Program-made: the position numbers and the translations under genes
Assembly (NCBI RefSeq): GCF_002920615.1
Contig: NZ_PQSU01000019.1
Span: 124,001-188,000, forward strand
Direction: 5' to 3'
DNA length: 64,000 bases
From: Streptomyces sp. Ru62
GTDB taxonomy: Bacteria; Actinomycetota; Actinomycetes; Streptomycetales; Streptomycetaceae
The notes under the pieces: model-generated
Seen by the model: the letters and a program-made list of their open reading frames with translations, nothing else
What the model was told of the DNA's origin: nothing
The model's database searches: none
In this document: piece after piece, positions 23,119 to 34,653 of the stretch
Layout: every line of letters starts with the position of its first letter
Numbering within the stretch: position 1 is the first letter of the stretch

Positions 23119-24909
23119 GTGCACGTGGCAGAGACACACCAGGTGACACCCGGCCGGCGGACACCGTCGGTGGTGTCCGCCGATCCGGGCGTCCGCGCGG
23201 CGCCGCCGGACGGCCCCGCTCAGTGGCACCGCGTACTGACGCTCCTCGCCGCCGTGAGCCTGTTCATCGGGACGCGCTCGGTGTGGACCCAGGCGGCCAC
23301 GCACCAACTGGTCCTCGCGGGGGTCATCTCGGTCTGCTACGCCTCGATCCTGGTGACCGGCGTGCTCGCCCTCACCGTCCGCCGGACGCGCTCGCTGGCC
23401 CGCCTGGACCTGGTGGTGCTGGCGACCGCCGTCACCCTCGCCCTGTGCGCCTGGGCGCTGAACCACGGCGGCGGCGACGAGGCGATCCTGACCACCCAGG
23501 CCGCGCGGGAACTCGTCGCGGGGCACCCGGTGTACGAGCAGCCCTGGCCCTGGCTGTTCCACGCCAAGGGCGTCGCGCTGACGCCGACCATGGACGGCGG
23601 GTACGACTTCACCTACGGCTATCCCCCACTGGCCCCGCTGCTCACCGCACCCCTGCTGTGGCTGGGCCACGGCGGCGCCCCGGCGACGGCGGCGGCGACG
23701 CTCGCGCTGGTCGCGGGCGCGGTGGTGCTGTGGCGGCTGCTCCCGGTGCCATGGCGCTCGGCGGCGACGATGGTCTGCCTCGGCTTCGGCTTCCTGCCGA
23801 TGTACGCCCGCCAGGGTTATCCAGCGATCGTCGCTCTGGCCCTGCTGCTGCCGGTGGTGGTGCGCTGGCCCCGGCTCGGCGCGCGCGGCCGGCTGGGCGC
23901 GGCCGGGATCGCGCGGGCCGCGTGTCTCGGCGCCGCGTGTGCCGCCCAGCAACTGCCGTGGTTCGTCACACCGTTCCTGCTGGCCGGGATCTACGCCGTG
24001 CGGCGCGGGGAGCTGGGCGGCCGGGCGGCGGCGCTGGTGGTGCTGCGGATCGTGGGGACCGCGGTGCTCACCTGGCTGCTGATCAACGTGTACTTCGTCG
24101 TGAGCGAGCCCGGCCGGTGGCTGCGGGGCATCGCCCTGCCGCTGACCCAGGGTGCGGTGCTGCACGGCCAGGGACTGGTGGGCGTCTCGCTGTACTTCAC
24201 CCGCGGCAGCGACCGCCTCGACTGGTACGGCCGGGCGAGCGTGCTGCTCGCCGCCGCCCTGCTGGCGGTGTTCGTGCTGTTCGTCCGGCGGCTCGGGCCG
24301 GCCGCGACCGTGCTGCCCTGGTGCGCGTTCTACCTGGCGACCCGCTCCCAGGACGGCTACTACCTGATGATGACCCCGCTGTGGCTGGCGGCGGCGGTCA
24401 CCGCGCCCCTGCCGGAGTTCGCCCACGCCTGGCAGCCGCGGCCCCGCCCGTTCACCGGGCCGCGCCGCCGGACGGCACTGGCCGTGGCGGCCGTCGCGGT
24501 GATCACGCCCGCGCTGGTGAGCGCGGCCCTGGCGGCGACGGGGGCCCCGCCGCTGCGGATGGACGTCACAGCGGCCCGGCAGACCCCGGCAGGGACCCTG
24601 TCCCGGCTGACCCTGCGGATCACCAACACGGGCGGCACCGCGCTCACCCCGCACTACATGCTCAGCGCCGGCCAGGGCATGAGCCGGTACTGGTCGCTGA
24701 TGCGCGGCCCGGCCACGGTTCCCGCGCACGGCACGGCGACCGTCGAACTCTGGGCGCCGTCCGGTGCCGTCCGGGTGCCGGCGAAGCCCGGTACCCGGCT
24801 CCGGCTGCGCGCCTTCACGGCGGACCCGCAGACGCTGTCCACCGAGGACGTGCGCCGGGCGGAGCTGGGCCTCAGTCCGCCGCCCGGGCGAAGCGGAGCG
24901 CGGCCGTGA
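23119..24909 (+). CDS. Polytopic membrane protein, GT-C glycosyltransferase-like
   Basis: This 596-residue protein has roughly ten to twelve hydrophobic helices (for example LTLLAAVSLFIGTRSVW, LVVLATAVTLALCAWAL, AALLAVFVLFVRRLG). After the second helix block there is an acidic loop, GGGDEAILTTQAARELVAG, like the acidic first loop of GT-C polyprenol-sugar-dependent transferases. The last 120 residues are a soluble beta-rich extracytoplasmic domain (RLTLRITNTGGTALTP). The start is GTG 23119, or GTG 23125. Its last 38 bp overlap the converging yceI-like gene. A sugar-transfer role is inferred from fold-level features only. Confidence 0.7.
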   Translation: MHVAETHQVTPGRRTPSVVSADPGVRAAPPDGPAQWHRVLTLLAAVSLFIGTRSVWTQAATHQLVLAGVISVCYASILVTGVLALTVRRTRSLARLDLVVLATAVTLALCAWALNHGGGDEAILTTQAARELVAGHPVYEQPWPWLFHAKGVALTPTMDGGYDFTYGYPPLAPLLTAPLLWLGHGGAPATAAATLALVAGAVVLWRLLPVPWRSAATMVCLGFGFLPMYARQGYPAIVALALLLPVVVRWPRLGARGRLGAAGIARAACLGAACAAQQLPWFVTPFLLAGIYAVRRGELGGRAAALVVLRIVGTAVLTWLLINVYFVVSEPGRWLRGIALPLTQGAVLHGQGLVGVSLYFTRGSDRLDWYGRASVLLAAALLAVFVLFVRRLGPAATVLPWCAFYLATRSQDGYYLMMTPLWLAAAVTAPLPEFAHAWQPRPRPFTGPRRRTALAVAAVAVITPALVSAALAATGAPPLRMDVTAARQTPAGTLSRLTLRITNTGGTALTPHYMLSAGQGMSRYWSLMRGPATVPAHGTATVELWAPSGAVRVPAKPGTRLRLRAFTADPQTLSTEDVRRAELGLSPPPGRSGARP

Positions 24910-25387
24910 TCGTGGTCAGGCCGCGGATCATGCCGAGCTGGTTCCAGCCCATGCCGAACTGCCCGCGGTCGACGCCGAACTCGGTCTCCAGGGTCAGCGC
25001 GCCGGCGCTCACGCCGGTCAGGCGGGCGGTGAGGGACAGGGGCCGGCTGACACCCCGGACGGTGAGCTGTCCGGTGACCCGGACCGTGTCGCCTTCGAGC
25101 CGGTCCGCGCCGCGCACGGCGAAGGTGATCTCCGGGTGGCGGTCGGTGTCGAAGAAGTCGGCCGACCGCAGGTGCACGTCCCGCTTGGTGCTCTTCGTGT
25201 CGAGGGAGGCCGCGTCCAGGGTCACGGTGCCGGTGGCCGAGCCGTCGGGCCGGACCTCGCCGGTGCCGCCGACGCCGGTGAAGGTGCCCTTCACGGTGAC
25301 CAGGCCCCACAGGGTCTTGTGGCGCAGGCCCACGGTGGACGCGGTCGGGTCGAGCTGCCAGAGGCCTGTTTCCACGGCGACGGTCAT
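24872..25387 (-). CDS. YceI-family protein
   Basis: This 171-residue protein has the YceI lipocalin-like barrel that binds isoprenoid-type lipids. Recognisable parts are LDPTASTVGLRHKTLWGLVTVKGTFTGV, LDTKSTKRDVHLRSADFFDTDRHPEITF and TVRVTGQLTVRGVSRPLSL. No signal peptide is present, so it is probably cytoplasmic, as is common for actinobacterial members. A GGAG ribosome site lies 7 nt before ATG 25387. A promoter and MarR-type operators lie directly upstream, so control by the divergent MarR regulator is likely. The 3' end overlaps the membrane-protein gene. Confidence 0.9.
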   Translation of the reverse strand: MTVAVETGLWQLDPTASTVGLRHKTLWGLVTVKGTFTGVGGTGEVRPDGSATGTVTLDAASLDTKSTKRDVHLRSADFFDTDRHPEITFAVRGADRLEGDTVRVTGQLTVRGVSRPLSLTARLTGVSAGALTLETEFGVDRGQFGMGWNQLGMIRGLTTITAALRFARAAD

Positions 25388-25406
25388 GGTCGTACTCCAG
25401 ATGATT

Positions 25407-25414
25407 CAAATTTG
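25407..25414. promoter_or_regulatory. MarR operator copy 1 (CAAATTTG core)
   Basis: This palindromic CAAATTTG core sits within TTCAAATTTGGATGA and lies just downstream of the predicted yceI transcription start, 20 bp before its ATG. It is one of three copies in the 125-bp divergent region. It is strikingly AT-rich for this genome. Confidence 0.75.
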
Positions 25415-25431
25415 GATGACTGAACGGCCTC

Positions 25432-25460
25432 ACGCTAGCCCCTCATCCAAATTTGAACAA
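25432..25460 (-). promoter_or_regulatory. yceI promoter
   Basis: On the minus strand TTGTTC (25455-25460) and TAGCGT (25432-25437) are separated by exactly 17 nt, fitting a vegetative (HrdB-type) promoter. Operator copy 2 covers the -35 edge and spacer, so a bound repressor would exclude RNA polymerase. Confidence 0.65.
25448..25455. promoter_or_regulatory. MarR operator copy 2 (CAAATTTG core, inverted)
   Basis: This is the same CAAATTTG core with flanks in the opposite orientation (CATCCAAATTTGAA). It lies inside the yceI promoter, 41 bp from copy 1. Confidence 0.75.
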
Positions 25461-25483
25461 CCCGTGTGCGGACCGCACTCGTA

Positions 25484-25491
25484 CAAATTTG
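25484..25491. promoter_or_regulatory. MarR operator copy 3 (CAAATTTG core)
   Basis: The core lies within TACAAATTTGGATGACA, immediately upstream of the presumed marR -10 box and 21 bp before its ATG. This fits autorepression. It is 36 bp from copy 2. Confidence 0.75.
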
Positions 25492-25500
25492 GATGACAGG

Positions 25501-25506
25501 TAGACT
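25501..25506 (+). promoter_or_regulatory. marR -10 box, leaderless
   Basis: TAGACT ends 6 nt before the ATG at 25513, so the message probably starts at the initiation codon. No ribosome site is present. Operator copy 3 fills the -35/-10 spacer. Confidence 0.5.
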
Positions 25507-25512
25507 CGACCC

Positions 25513-26010
25513 ATGTCCGCCTCCGACGCGCACACCGCCGACCAGCCCTCCTGCCCCCTCGCGCACGGCGACGGGCTGCTCCCGGACGAGCTGCGCGCCT
25601 GGATGCTCCTGCTGGCCACGACCGGCGCCGTGGAGCAGCGGCTGCGGTCGGTCGTGAAGGAGACCCTCGACGTCTCCCACGACGAGTTCCTGATCCTGTG
25701 CCTGCTGGCCGAACAGCCGCGCACCGGACTGCGGATGACCCAGGTCGCCGATCTCCTCGGCCGCCCCAAGACCCGCCTCACCTACCAGATCGCCTGCCTC
25801 CAGCGGGCCGGTCTCGTCAGCCGCAGGTCCGTGTGCGGCGACAAGCGGGGCGTGCAGGTCGCCCTCACCGACAAGGCCCGCGAGCTGCTGCGCGAGACCT
25901 CCGCCCTGCTCGCCGGAGCCGTCCGCCGGGCCCTCGCCGACTCCATGGGCCCCGAGCAGCGTGCGGCCATGTGCTCCCTCGTCCCGGACCTGGAGACCGG
26001 GACCCACTGA
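25513..26010 (+). CDS. MarR-family transcriptional regulator
   Basis: This 165-residue winged-helix protein has helices for dimerisation at both ends and a central DNA-binding region: FLILCLLAEQPRTGLRMTQVADLLGRPKTRLTYQIACLQRAGLVSRR, then the wing (DKRGVQVALTDKAREL). Two Cys (CLL and VCG near the wing) could make it redox-sensitive, as in OhrR-type members; this is speculative. It is divergent from yceI, and three identical AT-rich palindromes between the genes are its likely operators. Control of yceI and of itself is inferred from their positions. Confidence 0.9.
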   Translation: MSASDAHTADQPSCPLAHGDGLLPDELRAWMLLLATTGAVEQRLRSVVKETLDVSHDEFLILCLLAEQPRTGLRMTQVADLLGRPKTRLTYQIACLQRAGLVSRRSVCGDKRGVQVALTDKARELLRETSALLAGAVRRALADSMGPEQRAAMCSLVPDLETGTH

Positions 26011-26097
26011 GCCGGCGGGCCCGGAGAGACACAGGTCACCACCGCAAGAAGAGAAACCTCACAGCCCGTGCTCCGCCCTGGCTCCGACACCCTGCCC

Positions 26098-26103
26098 TAG
26101 CAT
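26098..26103 (+). promoter_or_regulatory. Possible -10 box for mutA, leaderless
   Basis: TAGCAT ends 7 nt before the mutA ATG (26111). No ribosome site is visible, so a leaderless start is likely. The -35 is unclear. Confidence 0.4.
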
Positions 26104-26110
26104 CCGAGCC

Positions 26111-27924
26111 ATGACGGTCCTGCCTGACGACGGGCTCTCACTGGCCGCCGAGTTCCCTGACGCGACACATGAGCAGTGGCAACGCCTGGTCGAGGGCGTC
26201 CTGCGCAGGTCGGGCAAGGAACTGACCGGCGCGGCAGCCGAGGACGCCCTGTCCACGACGCTGGAGGACGGGCTGCGCACCCGGCCCCTGTACACCGCGC
26301 GCGACAGCGCGCCCGACCCCGGCCTGCCGGGCTTCGCCCCCTTCGTGCGGGGCAGCCGCCCGGAGGGCACCAGCACGAGCGGCTGGGACGTACGGCAGCG
26401 GCACACGGCACTCGCCGACGGCACGGCCGACGCCGTGCTCGCCGACCTGGAGAACGGCGGCACCTCCCTGTGGCTGGTGCTGGGCGAGGGCGGCATCCCG
26501 GTCTCCGAGCTGGGCCGCGCCCTCGACGGCGTCTACCTCGATCTGGCACCGGTCGCCCTGGACGCGGGCCGCGACACCGAGGCCGCCGCCGAGGCGCTGC
26601 TGCGGCTGTACGACGACAGGGGCGTCGCCCCGGAGGCCGCCCGCGGCAACCTGGGCGGCGACCCGCTCGGGTACGAGGCCCGCACGGGCACCGCCCTGGA
26701 CTTCGCCCCCTTCGCCGCCCTGGCCGTCCGCTGCGCCGAGCGGTACCCGGGCGTGCGGGCGCTGACCGTGGACGCGCTGCCCTACCACGAGGCGGGCGGC
26801 TCGGCCGCGCAGGAGCTGGGCGCCTCGCTGGCCACCGGCGTGGCCTACCTGCGGGAGCTGACCGGGGCCGGGCTCGGCGTCGACCAGGCCGCCGCCCAGC
26901 TGGAGTTCCGCTACGCGGCCACCGCCGACCAGTTCCTGACCACCGCCAAGCTGCGCGCGGCCCGCCGGCTGTGGGCGCGGGTCGCCGAGGTGTGCGGAGC
27001 GCCGGCCGCGGGCGCGCAGGTGCAGCACGTGGTGACCTCGCCGGTGATGATGACCCGCCGCGACCCCTGGGTGAACATGCTGCGCACGACGGTCGCGACG
27101 CTCGCCGCGGGGGTGGGCGGCGCGGACTCCGTGACGGTGCTGCCGTTCGACCACGCGCTGGGCCTGCCGGACGCGTTCGCGCGCCGGATCGCCCGCAACA
27201 CCTCCTCCATCCTGATCGAGGAGTCCCACCTGGCCCGGGTCGTCGACCCGGCGGGCGGCTCCTGGTACGTCGAGCGGCTGACGCACGAACTCGCCGAGGC
27301 CGCCTGGCAGTACTTCCGGTCGATCGAGCGCGACGGCGGCCAGGCGGCCGTCCTGCGCTCCGGCCGGCTGCGCACCGACCTGGCGACGACCTGGGCGGAG
27401 CGCTCCAAGCGGCTCGCCAAGCGACGCGAACCCATCACCGGGGTCAGCGAGTTCCCGCTGCTGGCGGAGAAGCCGGTGGAGCGCGCGCCCGCGCCCGAAC
27501 CGCCGTCCGGCGGGCTGCCGCGCGTGCGCCGCGACGAGGCGTTCGAGGAGCTGCGCGCCCGCTCCGACGCCCATCTGGCGGCGACCGGCGCCCGGCCGCG
27601 GATCTTCCTCGCCACGATCGGCGCGGCCGCCGAGTACACCGCCCGCGCGTCCTTCGCCGCCAACCTCTTCCAGGCCGGCGGCATCGAGCCGGTCACCGAG
27701 GGCCGCTTCGAGGACAGCGGCGCCACCGAGGCCGTGCTGTGCTCCAGCGACGCGCTCTACGCCGAACAGGCCGAGGAGACCGCGAAGGCGCTGCGCGCGG
27801 CCGGTGCCCGGCACGTGTTCCTGGCGGGCCGGGGCGACTACACCGGCATCGACTCGTACGTCTTCGCGGGCTGTGACGCCGTGGACGTCCTGTCCGCGAC
27901 CCTCGACCGCATGGGAGTGTCCTG

Positions 27925-27925
<1 letters not shown>
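26111..27925 (+). CDS. mutA: Methylmalonyl-CoA mutase small (beta) subunit
   Basis: This 604-residue protein aligns with the mutase TIM-barrel family (LRTRPLYTARDS, RTGTALDFAPFAALAVRCAERYPG, DPWVNMLRTTVATLAAGVGGADSVTVLPFD, VVDPAGGSWYVE). The C-terminal Rossmann domain is present but lacks the DxHxxG cobalamin motif (FLATIGAAAEYTARASF), as expected for the non-catalytic subunit. With MutB it converts methylmalonyl-CoA and succinyl-CoA and so feeds or drains polyketide extender pools. Its stop overlaps the mutB start by one base (TGATG). Confidence 0.95.
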
Positions 27926-30099
<2,174 letters not shown>

Positions 30100-30105
30100 G
30101 CCGCG

Positions 30106-31113
30106 ATGGCCGCGATCGATCTGGACACCTATGTGAAGGGTGTGCTCGACGGGAAGCGGGCCCTGGTGGCCCGCGCCATCACGCTCGTCGAGTCCACCCG
30201 GCCGCAACACCGGGCGCTGGCACAGCAGTTGCTCACCGAGCTGCTGCCGCACAGCGGCCGGGCGCGGCGCATCGGCATCAGCGGGGTGCCCGGTGTCGGC
30301 AAGTCGACGTTCATCGACGCGTTCGGCACGATGCTGACCTCGCTGGGCCACCGGGTGGCGGTCCTCGCCGTCGACCCCTCCTCCACCCGCACGGGCGGCT
30401 CCATCCTGGGCGACAAGACCAGGATGGAGCGCCTGGCGGTCGACCCGGCGGCCTTCGTCCGCCCCTCCCCCAGCGCGGGCACGCTGGGCGGGGTCGCGAA
30501 GGCCACCCGGGAGTCGATGGTGGTGATGGAGGCGGCGGGCTACGACGTGATCCTGGTCGAGACCGTCGGCGTCGGCCAGTCCGAGACGACGGTCGCCGAG
30601 ATGGTCGACTCCTTCCTGCTGCTGACGCTGGCCCGCACCGGTGACCAGTTGCAGGGCATCAAGAAGGGCGTCCTGGAGCTGGCCGACGTGATCGCCGTCA
30701 ACAAGGCGGACGGCCCGCACGAGCGCGACGCCCGGGCGGCGGCACGGGAGTTGGCGGGCGCGCTGCGCCTGATGCACGGCAAGGACGCCTTCTGGACCCC
30801 GCCGGTGCTGCACTGCAGCGCCCGCGAGTCGACCGGTCTCGACACGGTCTGGGAGCGCCTGGAGCAGCACCGCACCCTGCTCGACTCCACCGGCCGGCTT
30901 GCCGCCAAGCGCCGGGACCAGCAGGTCGGCTGGACCTGGGCGATGGTCCGCGACGAACTCCTCGGCCGGCTGCACGCCGACCCGGCGGTCCGCGCGACCG
31001 CCCCGGACCTCGAACAGCAGGTCAGGGAGGGCCGGTTGACGGCCACACTGGCGGCGGAACGCATTCTGGCGGCTTTCGAGGGCCGTACGGTGCCCATCGC
31101 CCCCACGGAATGA
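30106..31113 (+). CDS. meaB: MeaB, GTPase chaperone of methylmalonyl-CoA mutase
   Basis: This 335-residue G3E-family GTPase has the P-loop GVPGVGKST at about 60-68, the switch-like DPSSTRTGGSILGDKTRM, Walker-B-like VILVETVGVGQSE and the NKAD specificity motif (VIAVNKADG). MeaB gates adenosylcobalamin loading and protects the mutase from inactivation. It ends with a C-terminal helical dimerisation segment. ATG 30106 lies 6 bp after mutB, so the three genes form one operon. Confidence 0.95.
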   Translation: MAAIDLDTYVKGVLDGKRALVARAITLVESTRPQHRALAQQLLTELLPHSGRARRIGISGVPGVGKSTFIDAFGTMLTSLGHRVAVLAVDPSSTRTGGSILGDKTRMERLAVDPAAFVRPSPSAGTLGGVAKATRESMVVMEAAGYDVILVETVGVGQSETTVAEMVDSFLLLTLARTGDQLQGIKKGVLELADVIAVNKADGPHERDARAAARELAGALRLMHGKDAFWTPPVLHCSARESTGLDTVWERLEQHRTLLDSTGRLAAKRRDQQVGWTWAMVRDELLGRLHADPAVRATAPDLEQQVREGRLTATLAAERILAAFEGRTVPIAPTE

Positions 31114-31775
31114 ACTCCGTTGTTCATCCGGCGAATCAGGGGAAGGCGCAGAGCGAACAAGCGCGCGAACTTGTGAACATCAGTTCCTGAAGTTGCGTGA
31201 GGGGCCGCCGGGAACCAGTGAGGACCGGCCATACCGCGGCACGCGGATTTCGATCACGCCGGTCGGCCCCTCCCTCCCCAGCTGTTCATAGAAACCGCAG
31301 GTCAGCGGCCACAGCAAAGACGATCACGCCGCAGGGAAACCGCTTCCGGGGCCGGATGAACCGCTGGGGCGCGCGGTGGCGCAAAGGCGCCCGTGGGCGG
31401 TCACCGGTCGGCGGACCAAGCCCCAAAAGCTTGAGCACAAATTCCACACATCCTCTCTTCAGATCGGCCCCGATGGTCTAGATTGACCGTGCTTCAGCTG
31501 TTCGGACACGAGGCGACCAATAATGATCTTTAAGTCCGGCGCTACGGAAAGCCAGCAGTCGTGTCCCCGGCGCCAGACGTATTGATGATCGATTCCGGGA
31601 GCCCGAGACGGGGCCTTGGGTGCGGGGAGCACCCGCGGTTCCGAAACAGCCGGGACGGCATGCGCGGGGGGCGGGGGCCTCCCGGGGGAGGAACAGTACG
31701 GGAGGCGGGGGTCTCCCGAGGGGGCGGAACAGTGTTGGGCGAACACGTCGAACCACTGGGACCTGGGGGGGTTCT
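31114..31775. other. Long gene-free leader region upstream of the polysaccharide cluster
   Basis: This 662-bp stretch between meaB and the sugar transferase has no supported gene. Parts are less GC-rich than the surroundings (31430-31560), with a possible -10 TAGATT at 31479. Around 31290-31420 there are repeated short words (AAACCGC, CGATCACGCCG twice) and stems such as GGCGC/GCGCC, suggesting a structured RNA. It does not fit any riboswitch consensus I can recall. Near 31671-31733 a GC-rich 34-bp unit is repeated. Confidence 0.5.
31671..31733. repeat. Imperfect tandem repeat (about 34 bp, two copies) before the sugar transferase
   Basis: Two units beginning GCGGGGG and ending GGAACAGT start at 31671 and 31705. 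Each contains a CTCCCG element able to pair with flanking G-runs. They lie 40-100 bp before the GTG start, so they may form RNA hairpins in the leader. Confidence 0.6.
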
Positions 31776-33254
31776 GTGCGGCAAGGGGGACTTGTCAGCC
31801 CGTTTCCGTCGGCGCGCGAGCGTCTGGCGAACGGGGCGATCAGCCGGCCCGCGAACGACTGGGAGCAGCGGTACCGCCGTACCGTGATCATCAGCGACAC
31901 CCTGGCCACCGCCATGGTGGTGGCGGCGATCGGCAACTTCTTCGGGGCCCGGGACGCGGCCAACTGGCACGAGAAGTGGGGGATACTCGCCTTCGGCACC
32001 GAGCTGCTGGTGCTGGGCGCCCTCGCGGTGAGCCGGGCGTGGGCCCCGGCCGTGCTCGGTCAGGGAGCCGAGGAGTTCCGGCGGCTCGGACGCTCCCTGT
32101 TCATGGCGACCGTCGTGCTGGCGCTCGGCGGGATCGCCCTCACCTCACGCAACATCAAGCTCTGGATCTTCGTCGCGGTCCCCGCGATCGCGCTCGTCGC
32201 CATGACCGCGCGGTACCTGCTGCGGCTGTGGCTGCACAAACAGCGCAAGGAAGGACGGTGCCTGCGACCGGTGCTGGCCGCCGGGAGCGTGGCCACCGTG
32301 CGCGACCTGATCACCCGGACCCGCAAGTTCCCGCACCTCGGCTGGCGCGTGGACGCGGTGTGCACGACGGACGGTCTCGGTCTCGACGGTGACGAACTGG
32401 ACGGAGTGCCGGTCGTCGGCCAACTGGCGGACGTCGCCAAGCACGTCCACCACGACGGCTACCGTGTCGTCGCGGTCACACCGGACCCGCACTGGTCACC
32501 GGACCGGCTGCAACGGCTGGCCTGGAACCTTGAGGGCAGCGACGCCGAGATGGTCGTGGCCCCCGTGCTGATGGAGGTGGCCGGCCCCCGGCTGCACGTC
32601 GACGCCGTGCTCGGCATCCCGCTGCTGCGGGTCAGCATGCCGACCTTCACCGGGGGCCGCCGGGCGGTCAAAGGGATCGTCGACCGACTGGGCGCGGCGC
32701 TCCTGCTGCTGTTGTTCGCACCGCTGATGGTGTTCGTCGGGCTGCTCGTGGTGGCGGACAGCCGGGGCGGGGCGTTCTACCGCCAGCGCAGGGTCGGCAA
32801 GGACGGCCGCGAGTTCACCATGTACAAGTTCCGGACCATGGTCGTCGGGGCCGACGGGGCACGTGCCGAGCTGGCCCACCGCAACGAGGGCGCCGGCCCG
32901 CTGTTCAAGCTCCGCCGGGATCCGCGCGTGACCCGGGTCGGAACCGTGCTGCGCCGGTACTCGCTCGACGAGCTGCCGCAGCTGTTCAACGTGCTCACCG
33001 GATCGATGTCGCTCGTCGGTCCACGGCCTCCGTTGCCGGAGGAGTGCGCCGCGTACGACCCGGACATCCGGCGGCGGCTGCTGGTCAAGCCCGGACTCAC
33101 CGGGCTGTGGCAGATCAGCGGACGCAGCGACCTGTCGTGGGAGGAAGCGGTCCGCCTGGACCTGCGGTACGTGGAGGACTGGTCGCTAGCCCTGGACACA
33201 GTGATCTTGTGGAAGACGCTGCGTGCGGTGCTCTACGGGCAGGGCGCCTACTGA
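31776..33254 (+). CDS. Polyprenyl-phosphate sugar transferase (initiating PGT, WcaJ/WbaP type)
   Basis: This 492-residue protein has N-terminal hydrophobic helices, a CoA-binding-like middle domain (RPVLAAGSVATVRDLITR), a membrane re-entrant helix (LGAALLLLLFAPLMVFVGLLVV) and the catalytic phosphoglycosyltransferase domain. That domain shows GAFYRQRRVGKDGREFTMYKFRTM, RYSLDELPQLFNVLTGSMSLVGPRP and KPGLTGLWQISGRSDLSW. It transfers a sugar-1-phosphate to undecaprenyl phosphate and starts repeat-unit assembly. GTG 31776 is chosen because a G-rich ribosome site precedes it; upstream frame extension is low-complexity. It is the first gene of the cluster. Confidence 0.92.
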   Translation: MRQGGLVSPFPSARERLANGAISRPANDWEQRYRRTVIISDTLATAMVVAAIGNFFGARDAANWHEKWGILAFGTELLVLGALAVSRAWAPAVLGQGAEEFRRLGRSLFMATVVLALGGIALTSRNIKLWIFVAVPAIALVAMTARYLLRLWLHKQRKEGRCLRPVLAAGSVATVRDLITRTRKFPHLGWRVDAVCTTDGLGLDGDELDGVPVVGQLADVAKHVHHDGYRVVAVTPDPHWSPDRLQRLAWNLEGSDAEMVVAPVLMEVAGPRLHVDAVLGIPLLRVSMPTFTGGRRAVKGIVDRLGAALLLLLFAPLMVFVGLLVVADSRGGAFYRQRRVGKDGREFTMYKFRTMVVGADGARAELAHRNEGAGPLFKLRRDPRVTRVGTVLRRYSLDELPQLFNVLTGSMSLVGPRPPLPEECAAYDPDIRRRLLVKPGLTGLWQISGRSDLSWEEAVRLDLRYVEDWSLALDTVILWKTLRAVLYGQGAY

Positions 33255-33290
33255 TGCGCGGGGGCCGTCGTACGGCCGGACGCGCTGACC

Positions 33291-33308
33291 GCAGGCCACA
33301 GGGCCTGC
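33291..33308 (+). terminator. Intercistronic hairpin after the sugar transferase gene
   Basis: GCAGGCC and GGCCTGC pair perfectly (7 bp) around a 4-nt loop, directly before the GGGGGGAGGA ribosome site of the next gene. It may be an attenuator or mRNA-stability stem rather than a full terminator. Confidence 0.35.
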
Positions 33309-33327
33309 CTGGGGGGAGGAACGGGTC

Positions 33328-34642
<1,315 letters not shown>

Positions 34643-34653
<11 letters not shown>

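Noticed and set aside
31290..31430. c-di-AMP (ydaO-type) or c-di-GMP riboswitch
   Set aside because: GGGAAACC and GGATGAACC elements look similar at first, but the conserved 3' part (CAGCTAAC-type) of ydaO is absent and the spacing does not fit. Kept only as an unexplained structured leader.
31561..31887. Small plus-strand frame before and across the sugar transferase start
   Set aside because: It overlaps the GTG start of the transferase in another frame, is Gly/Arg low-complexity and falls on the 34-bp tandem repeat.
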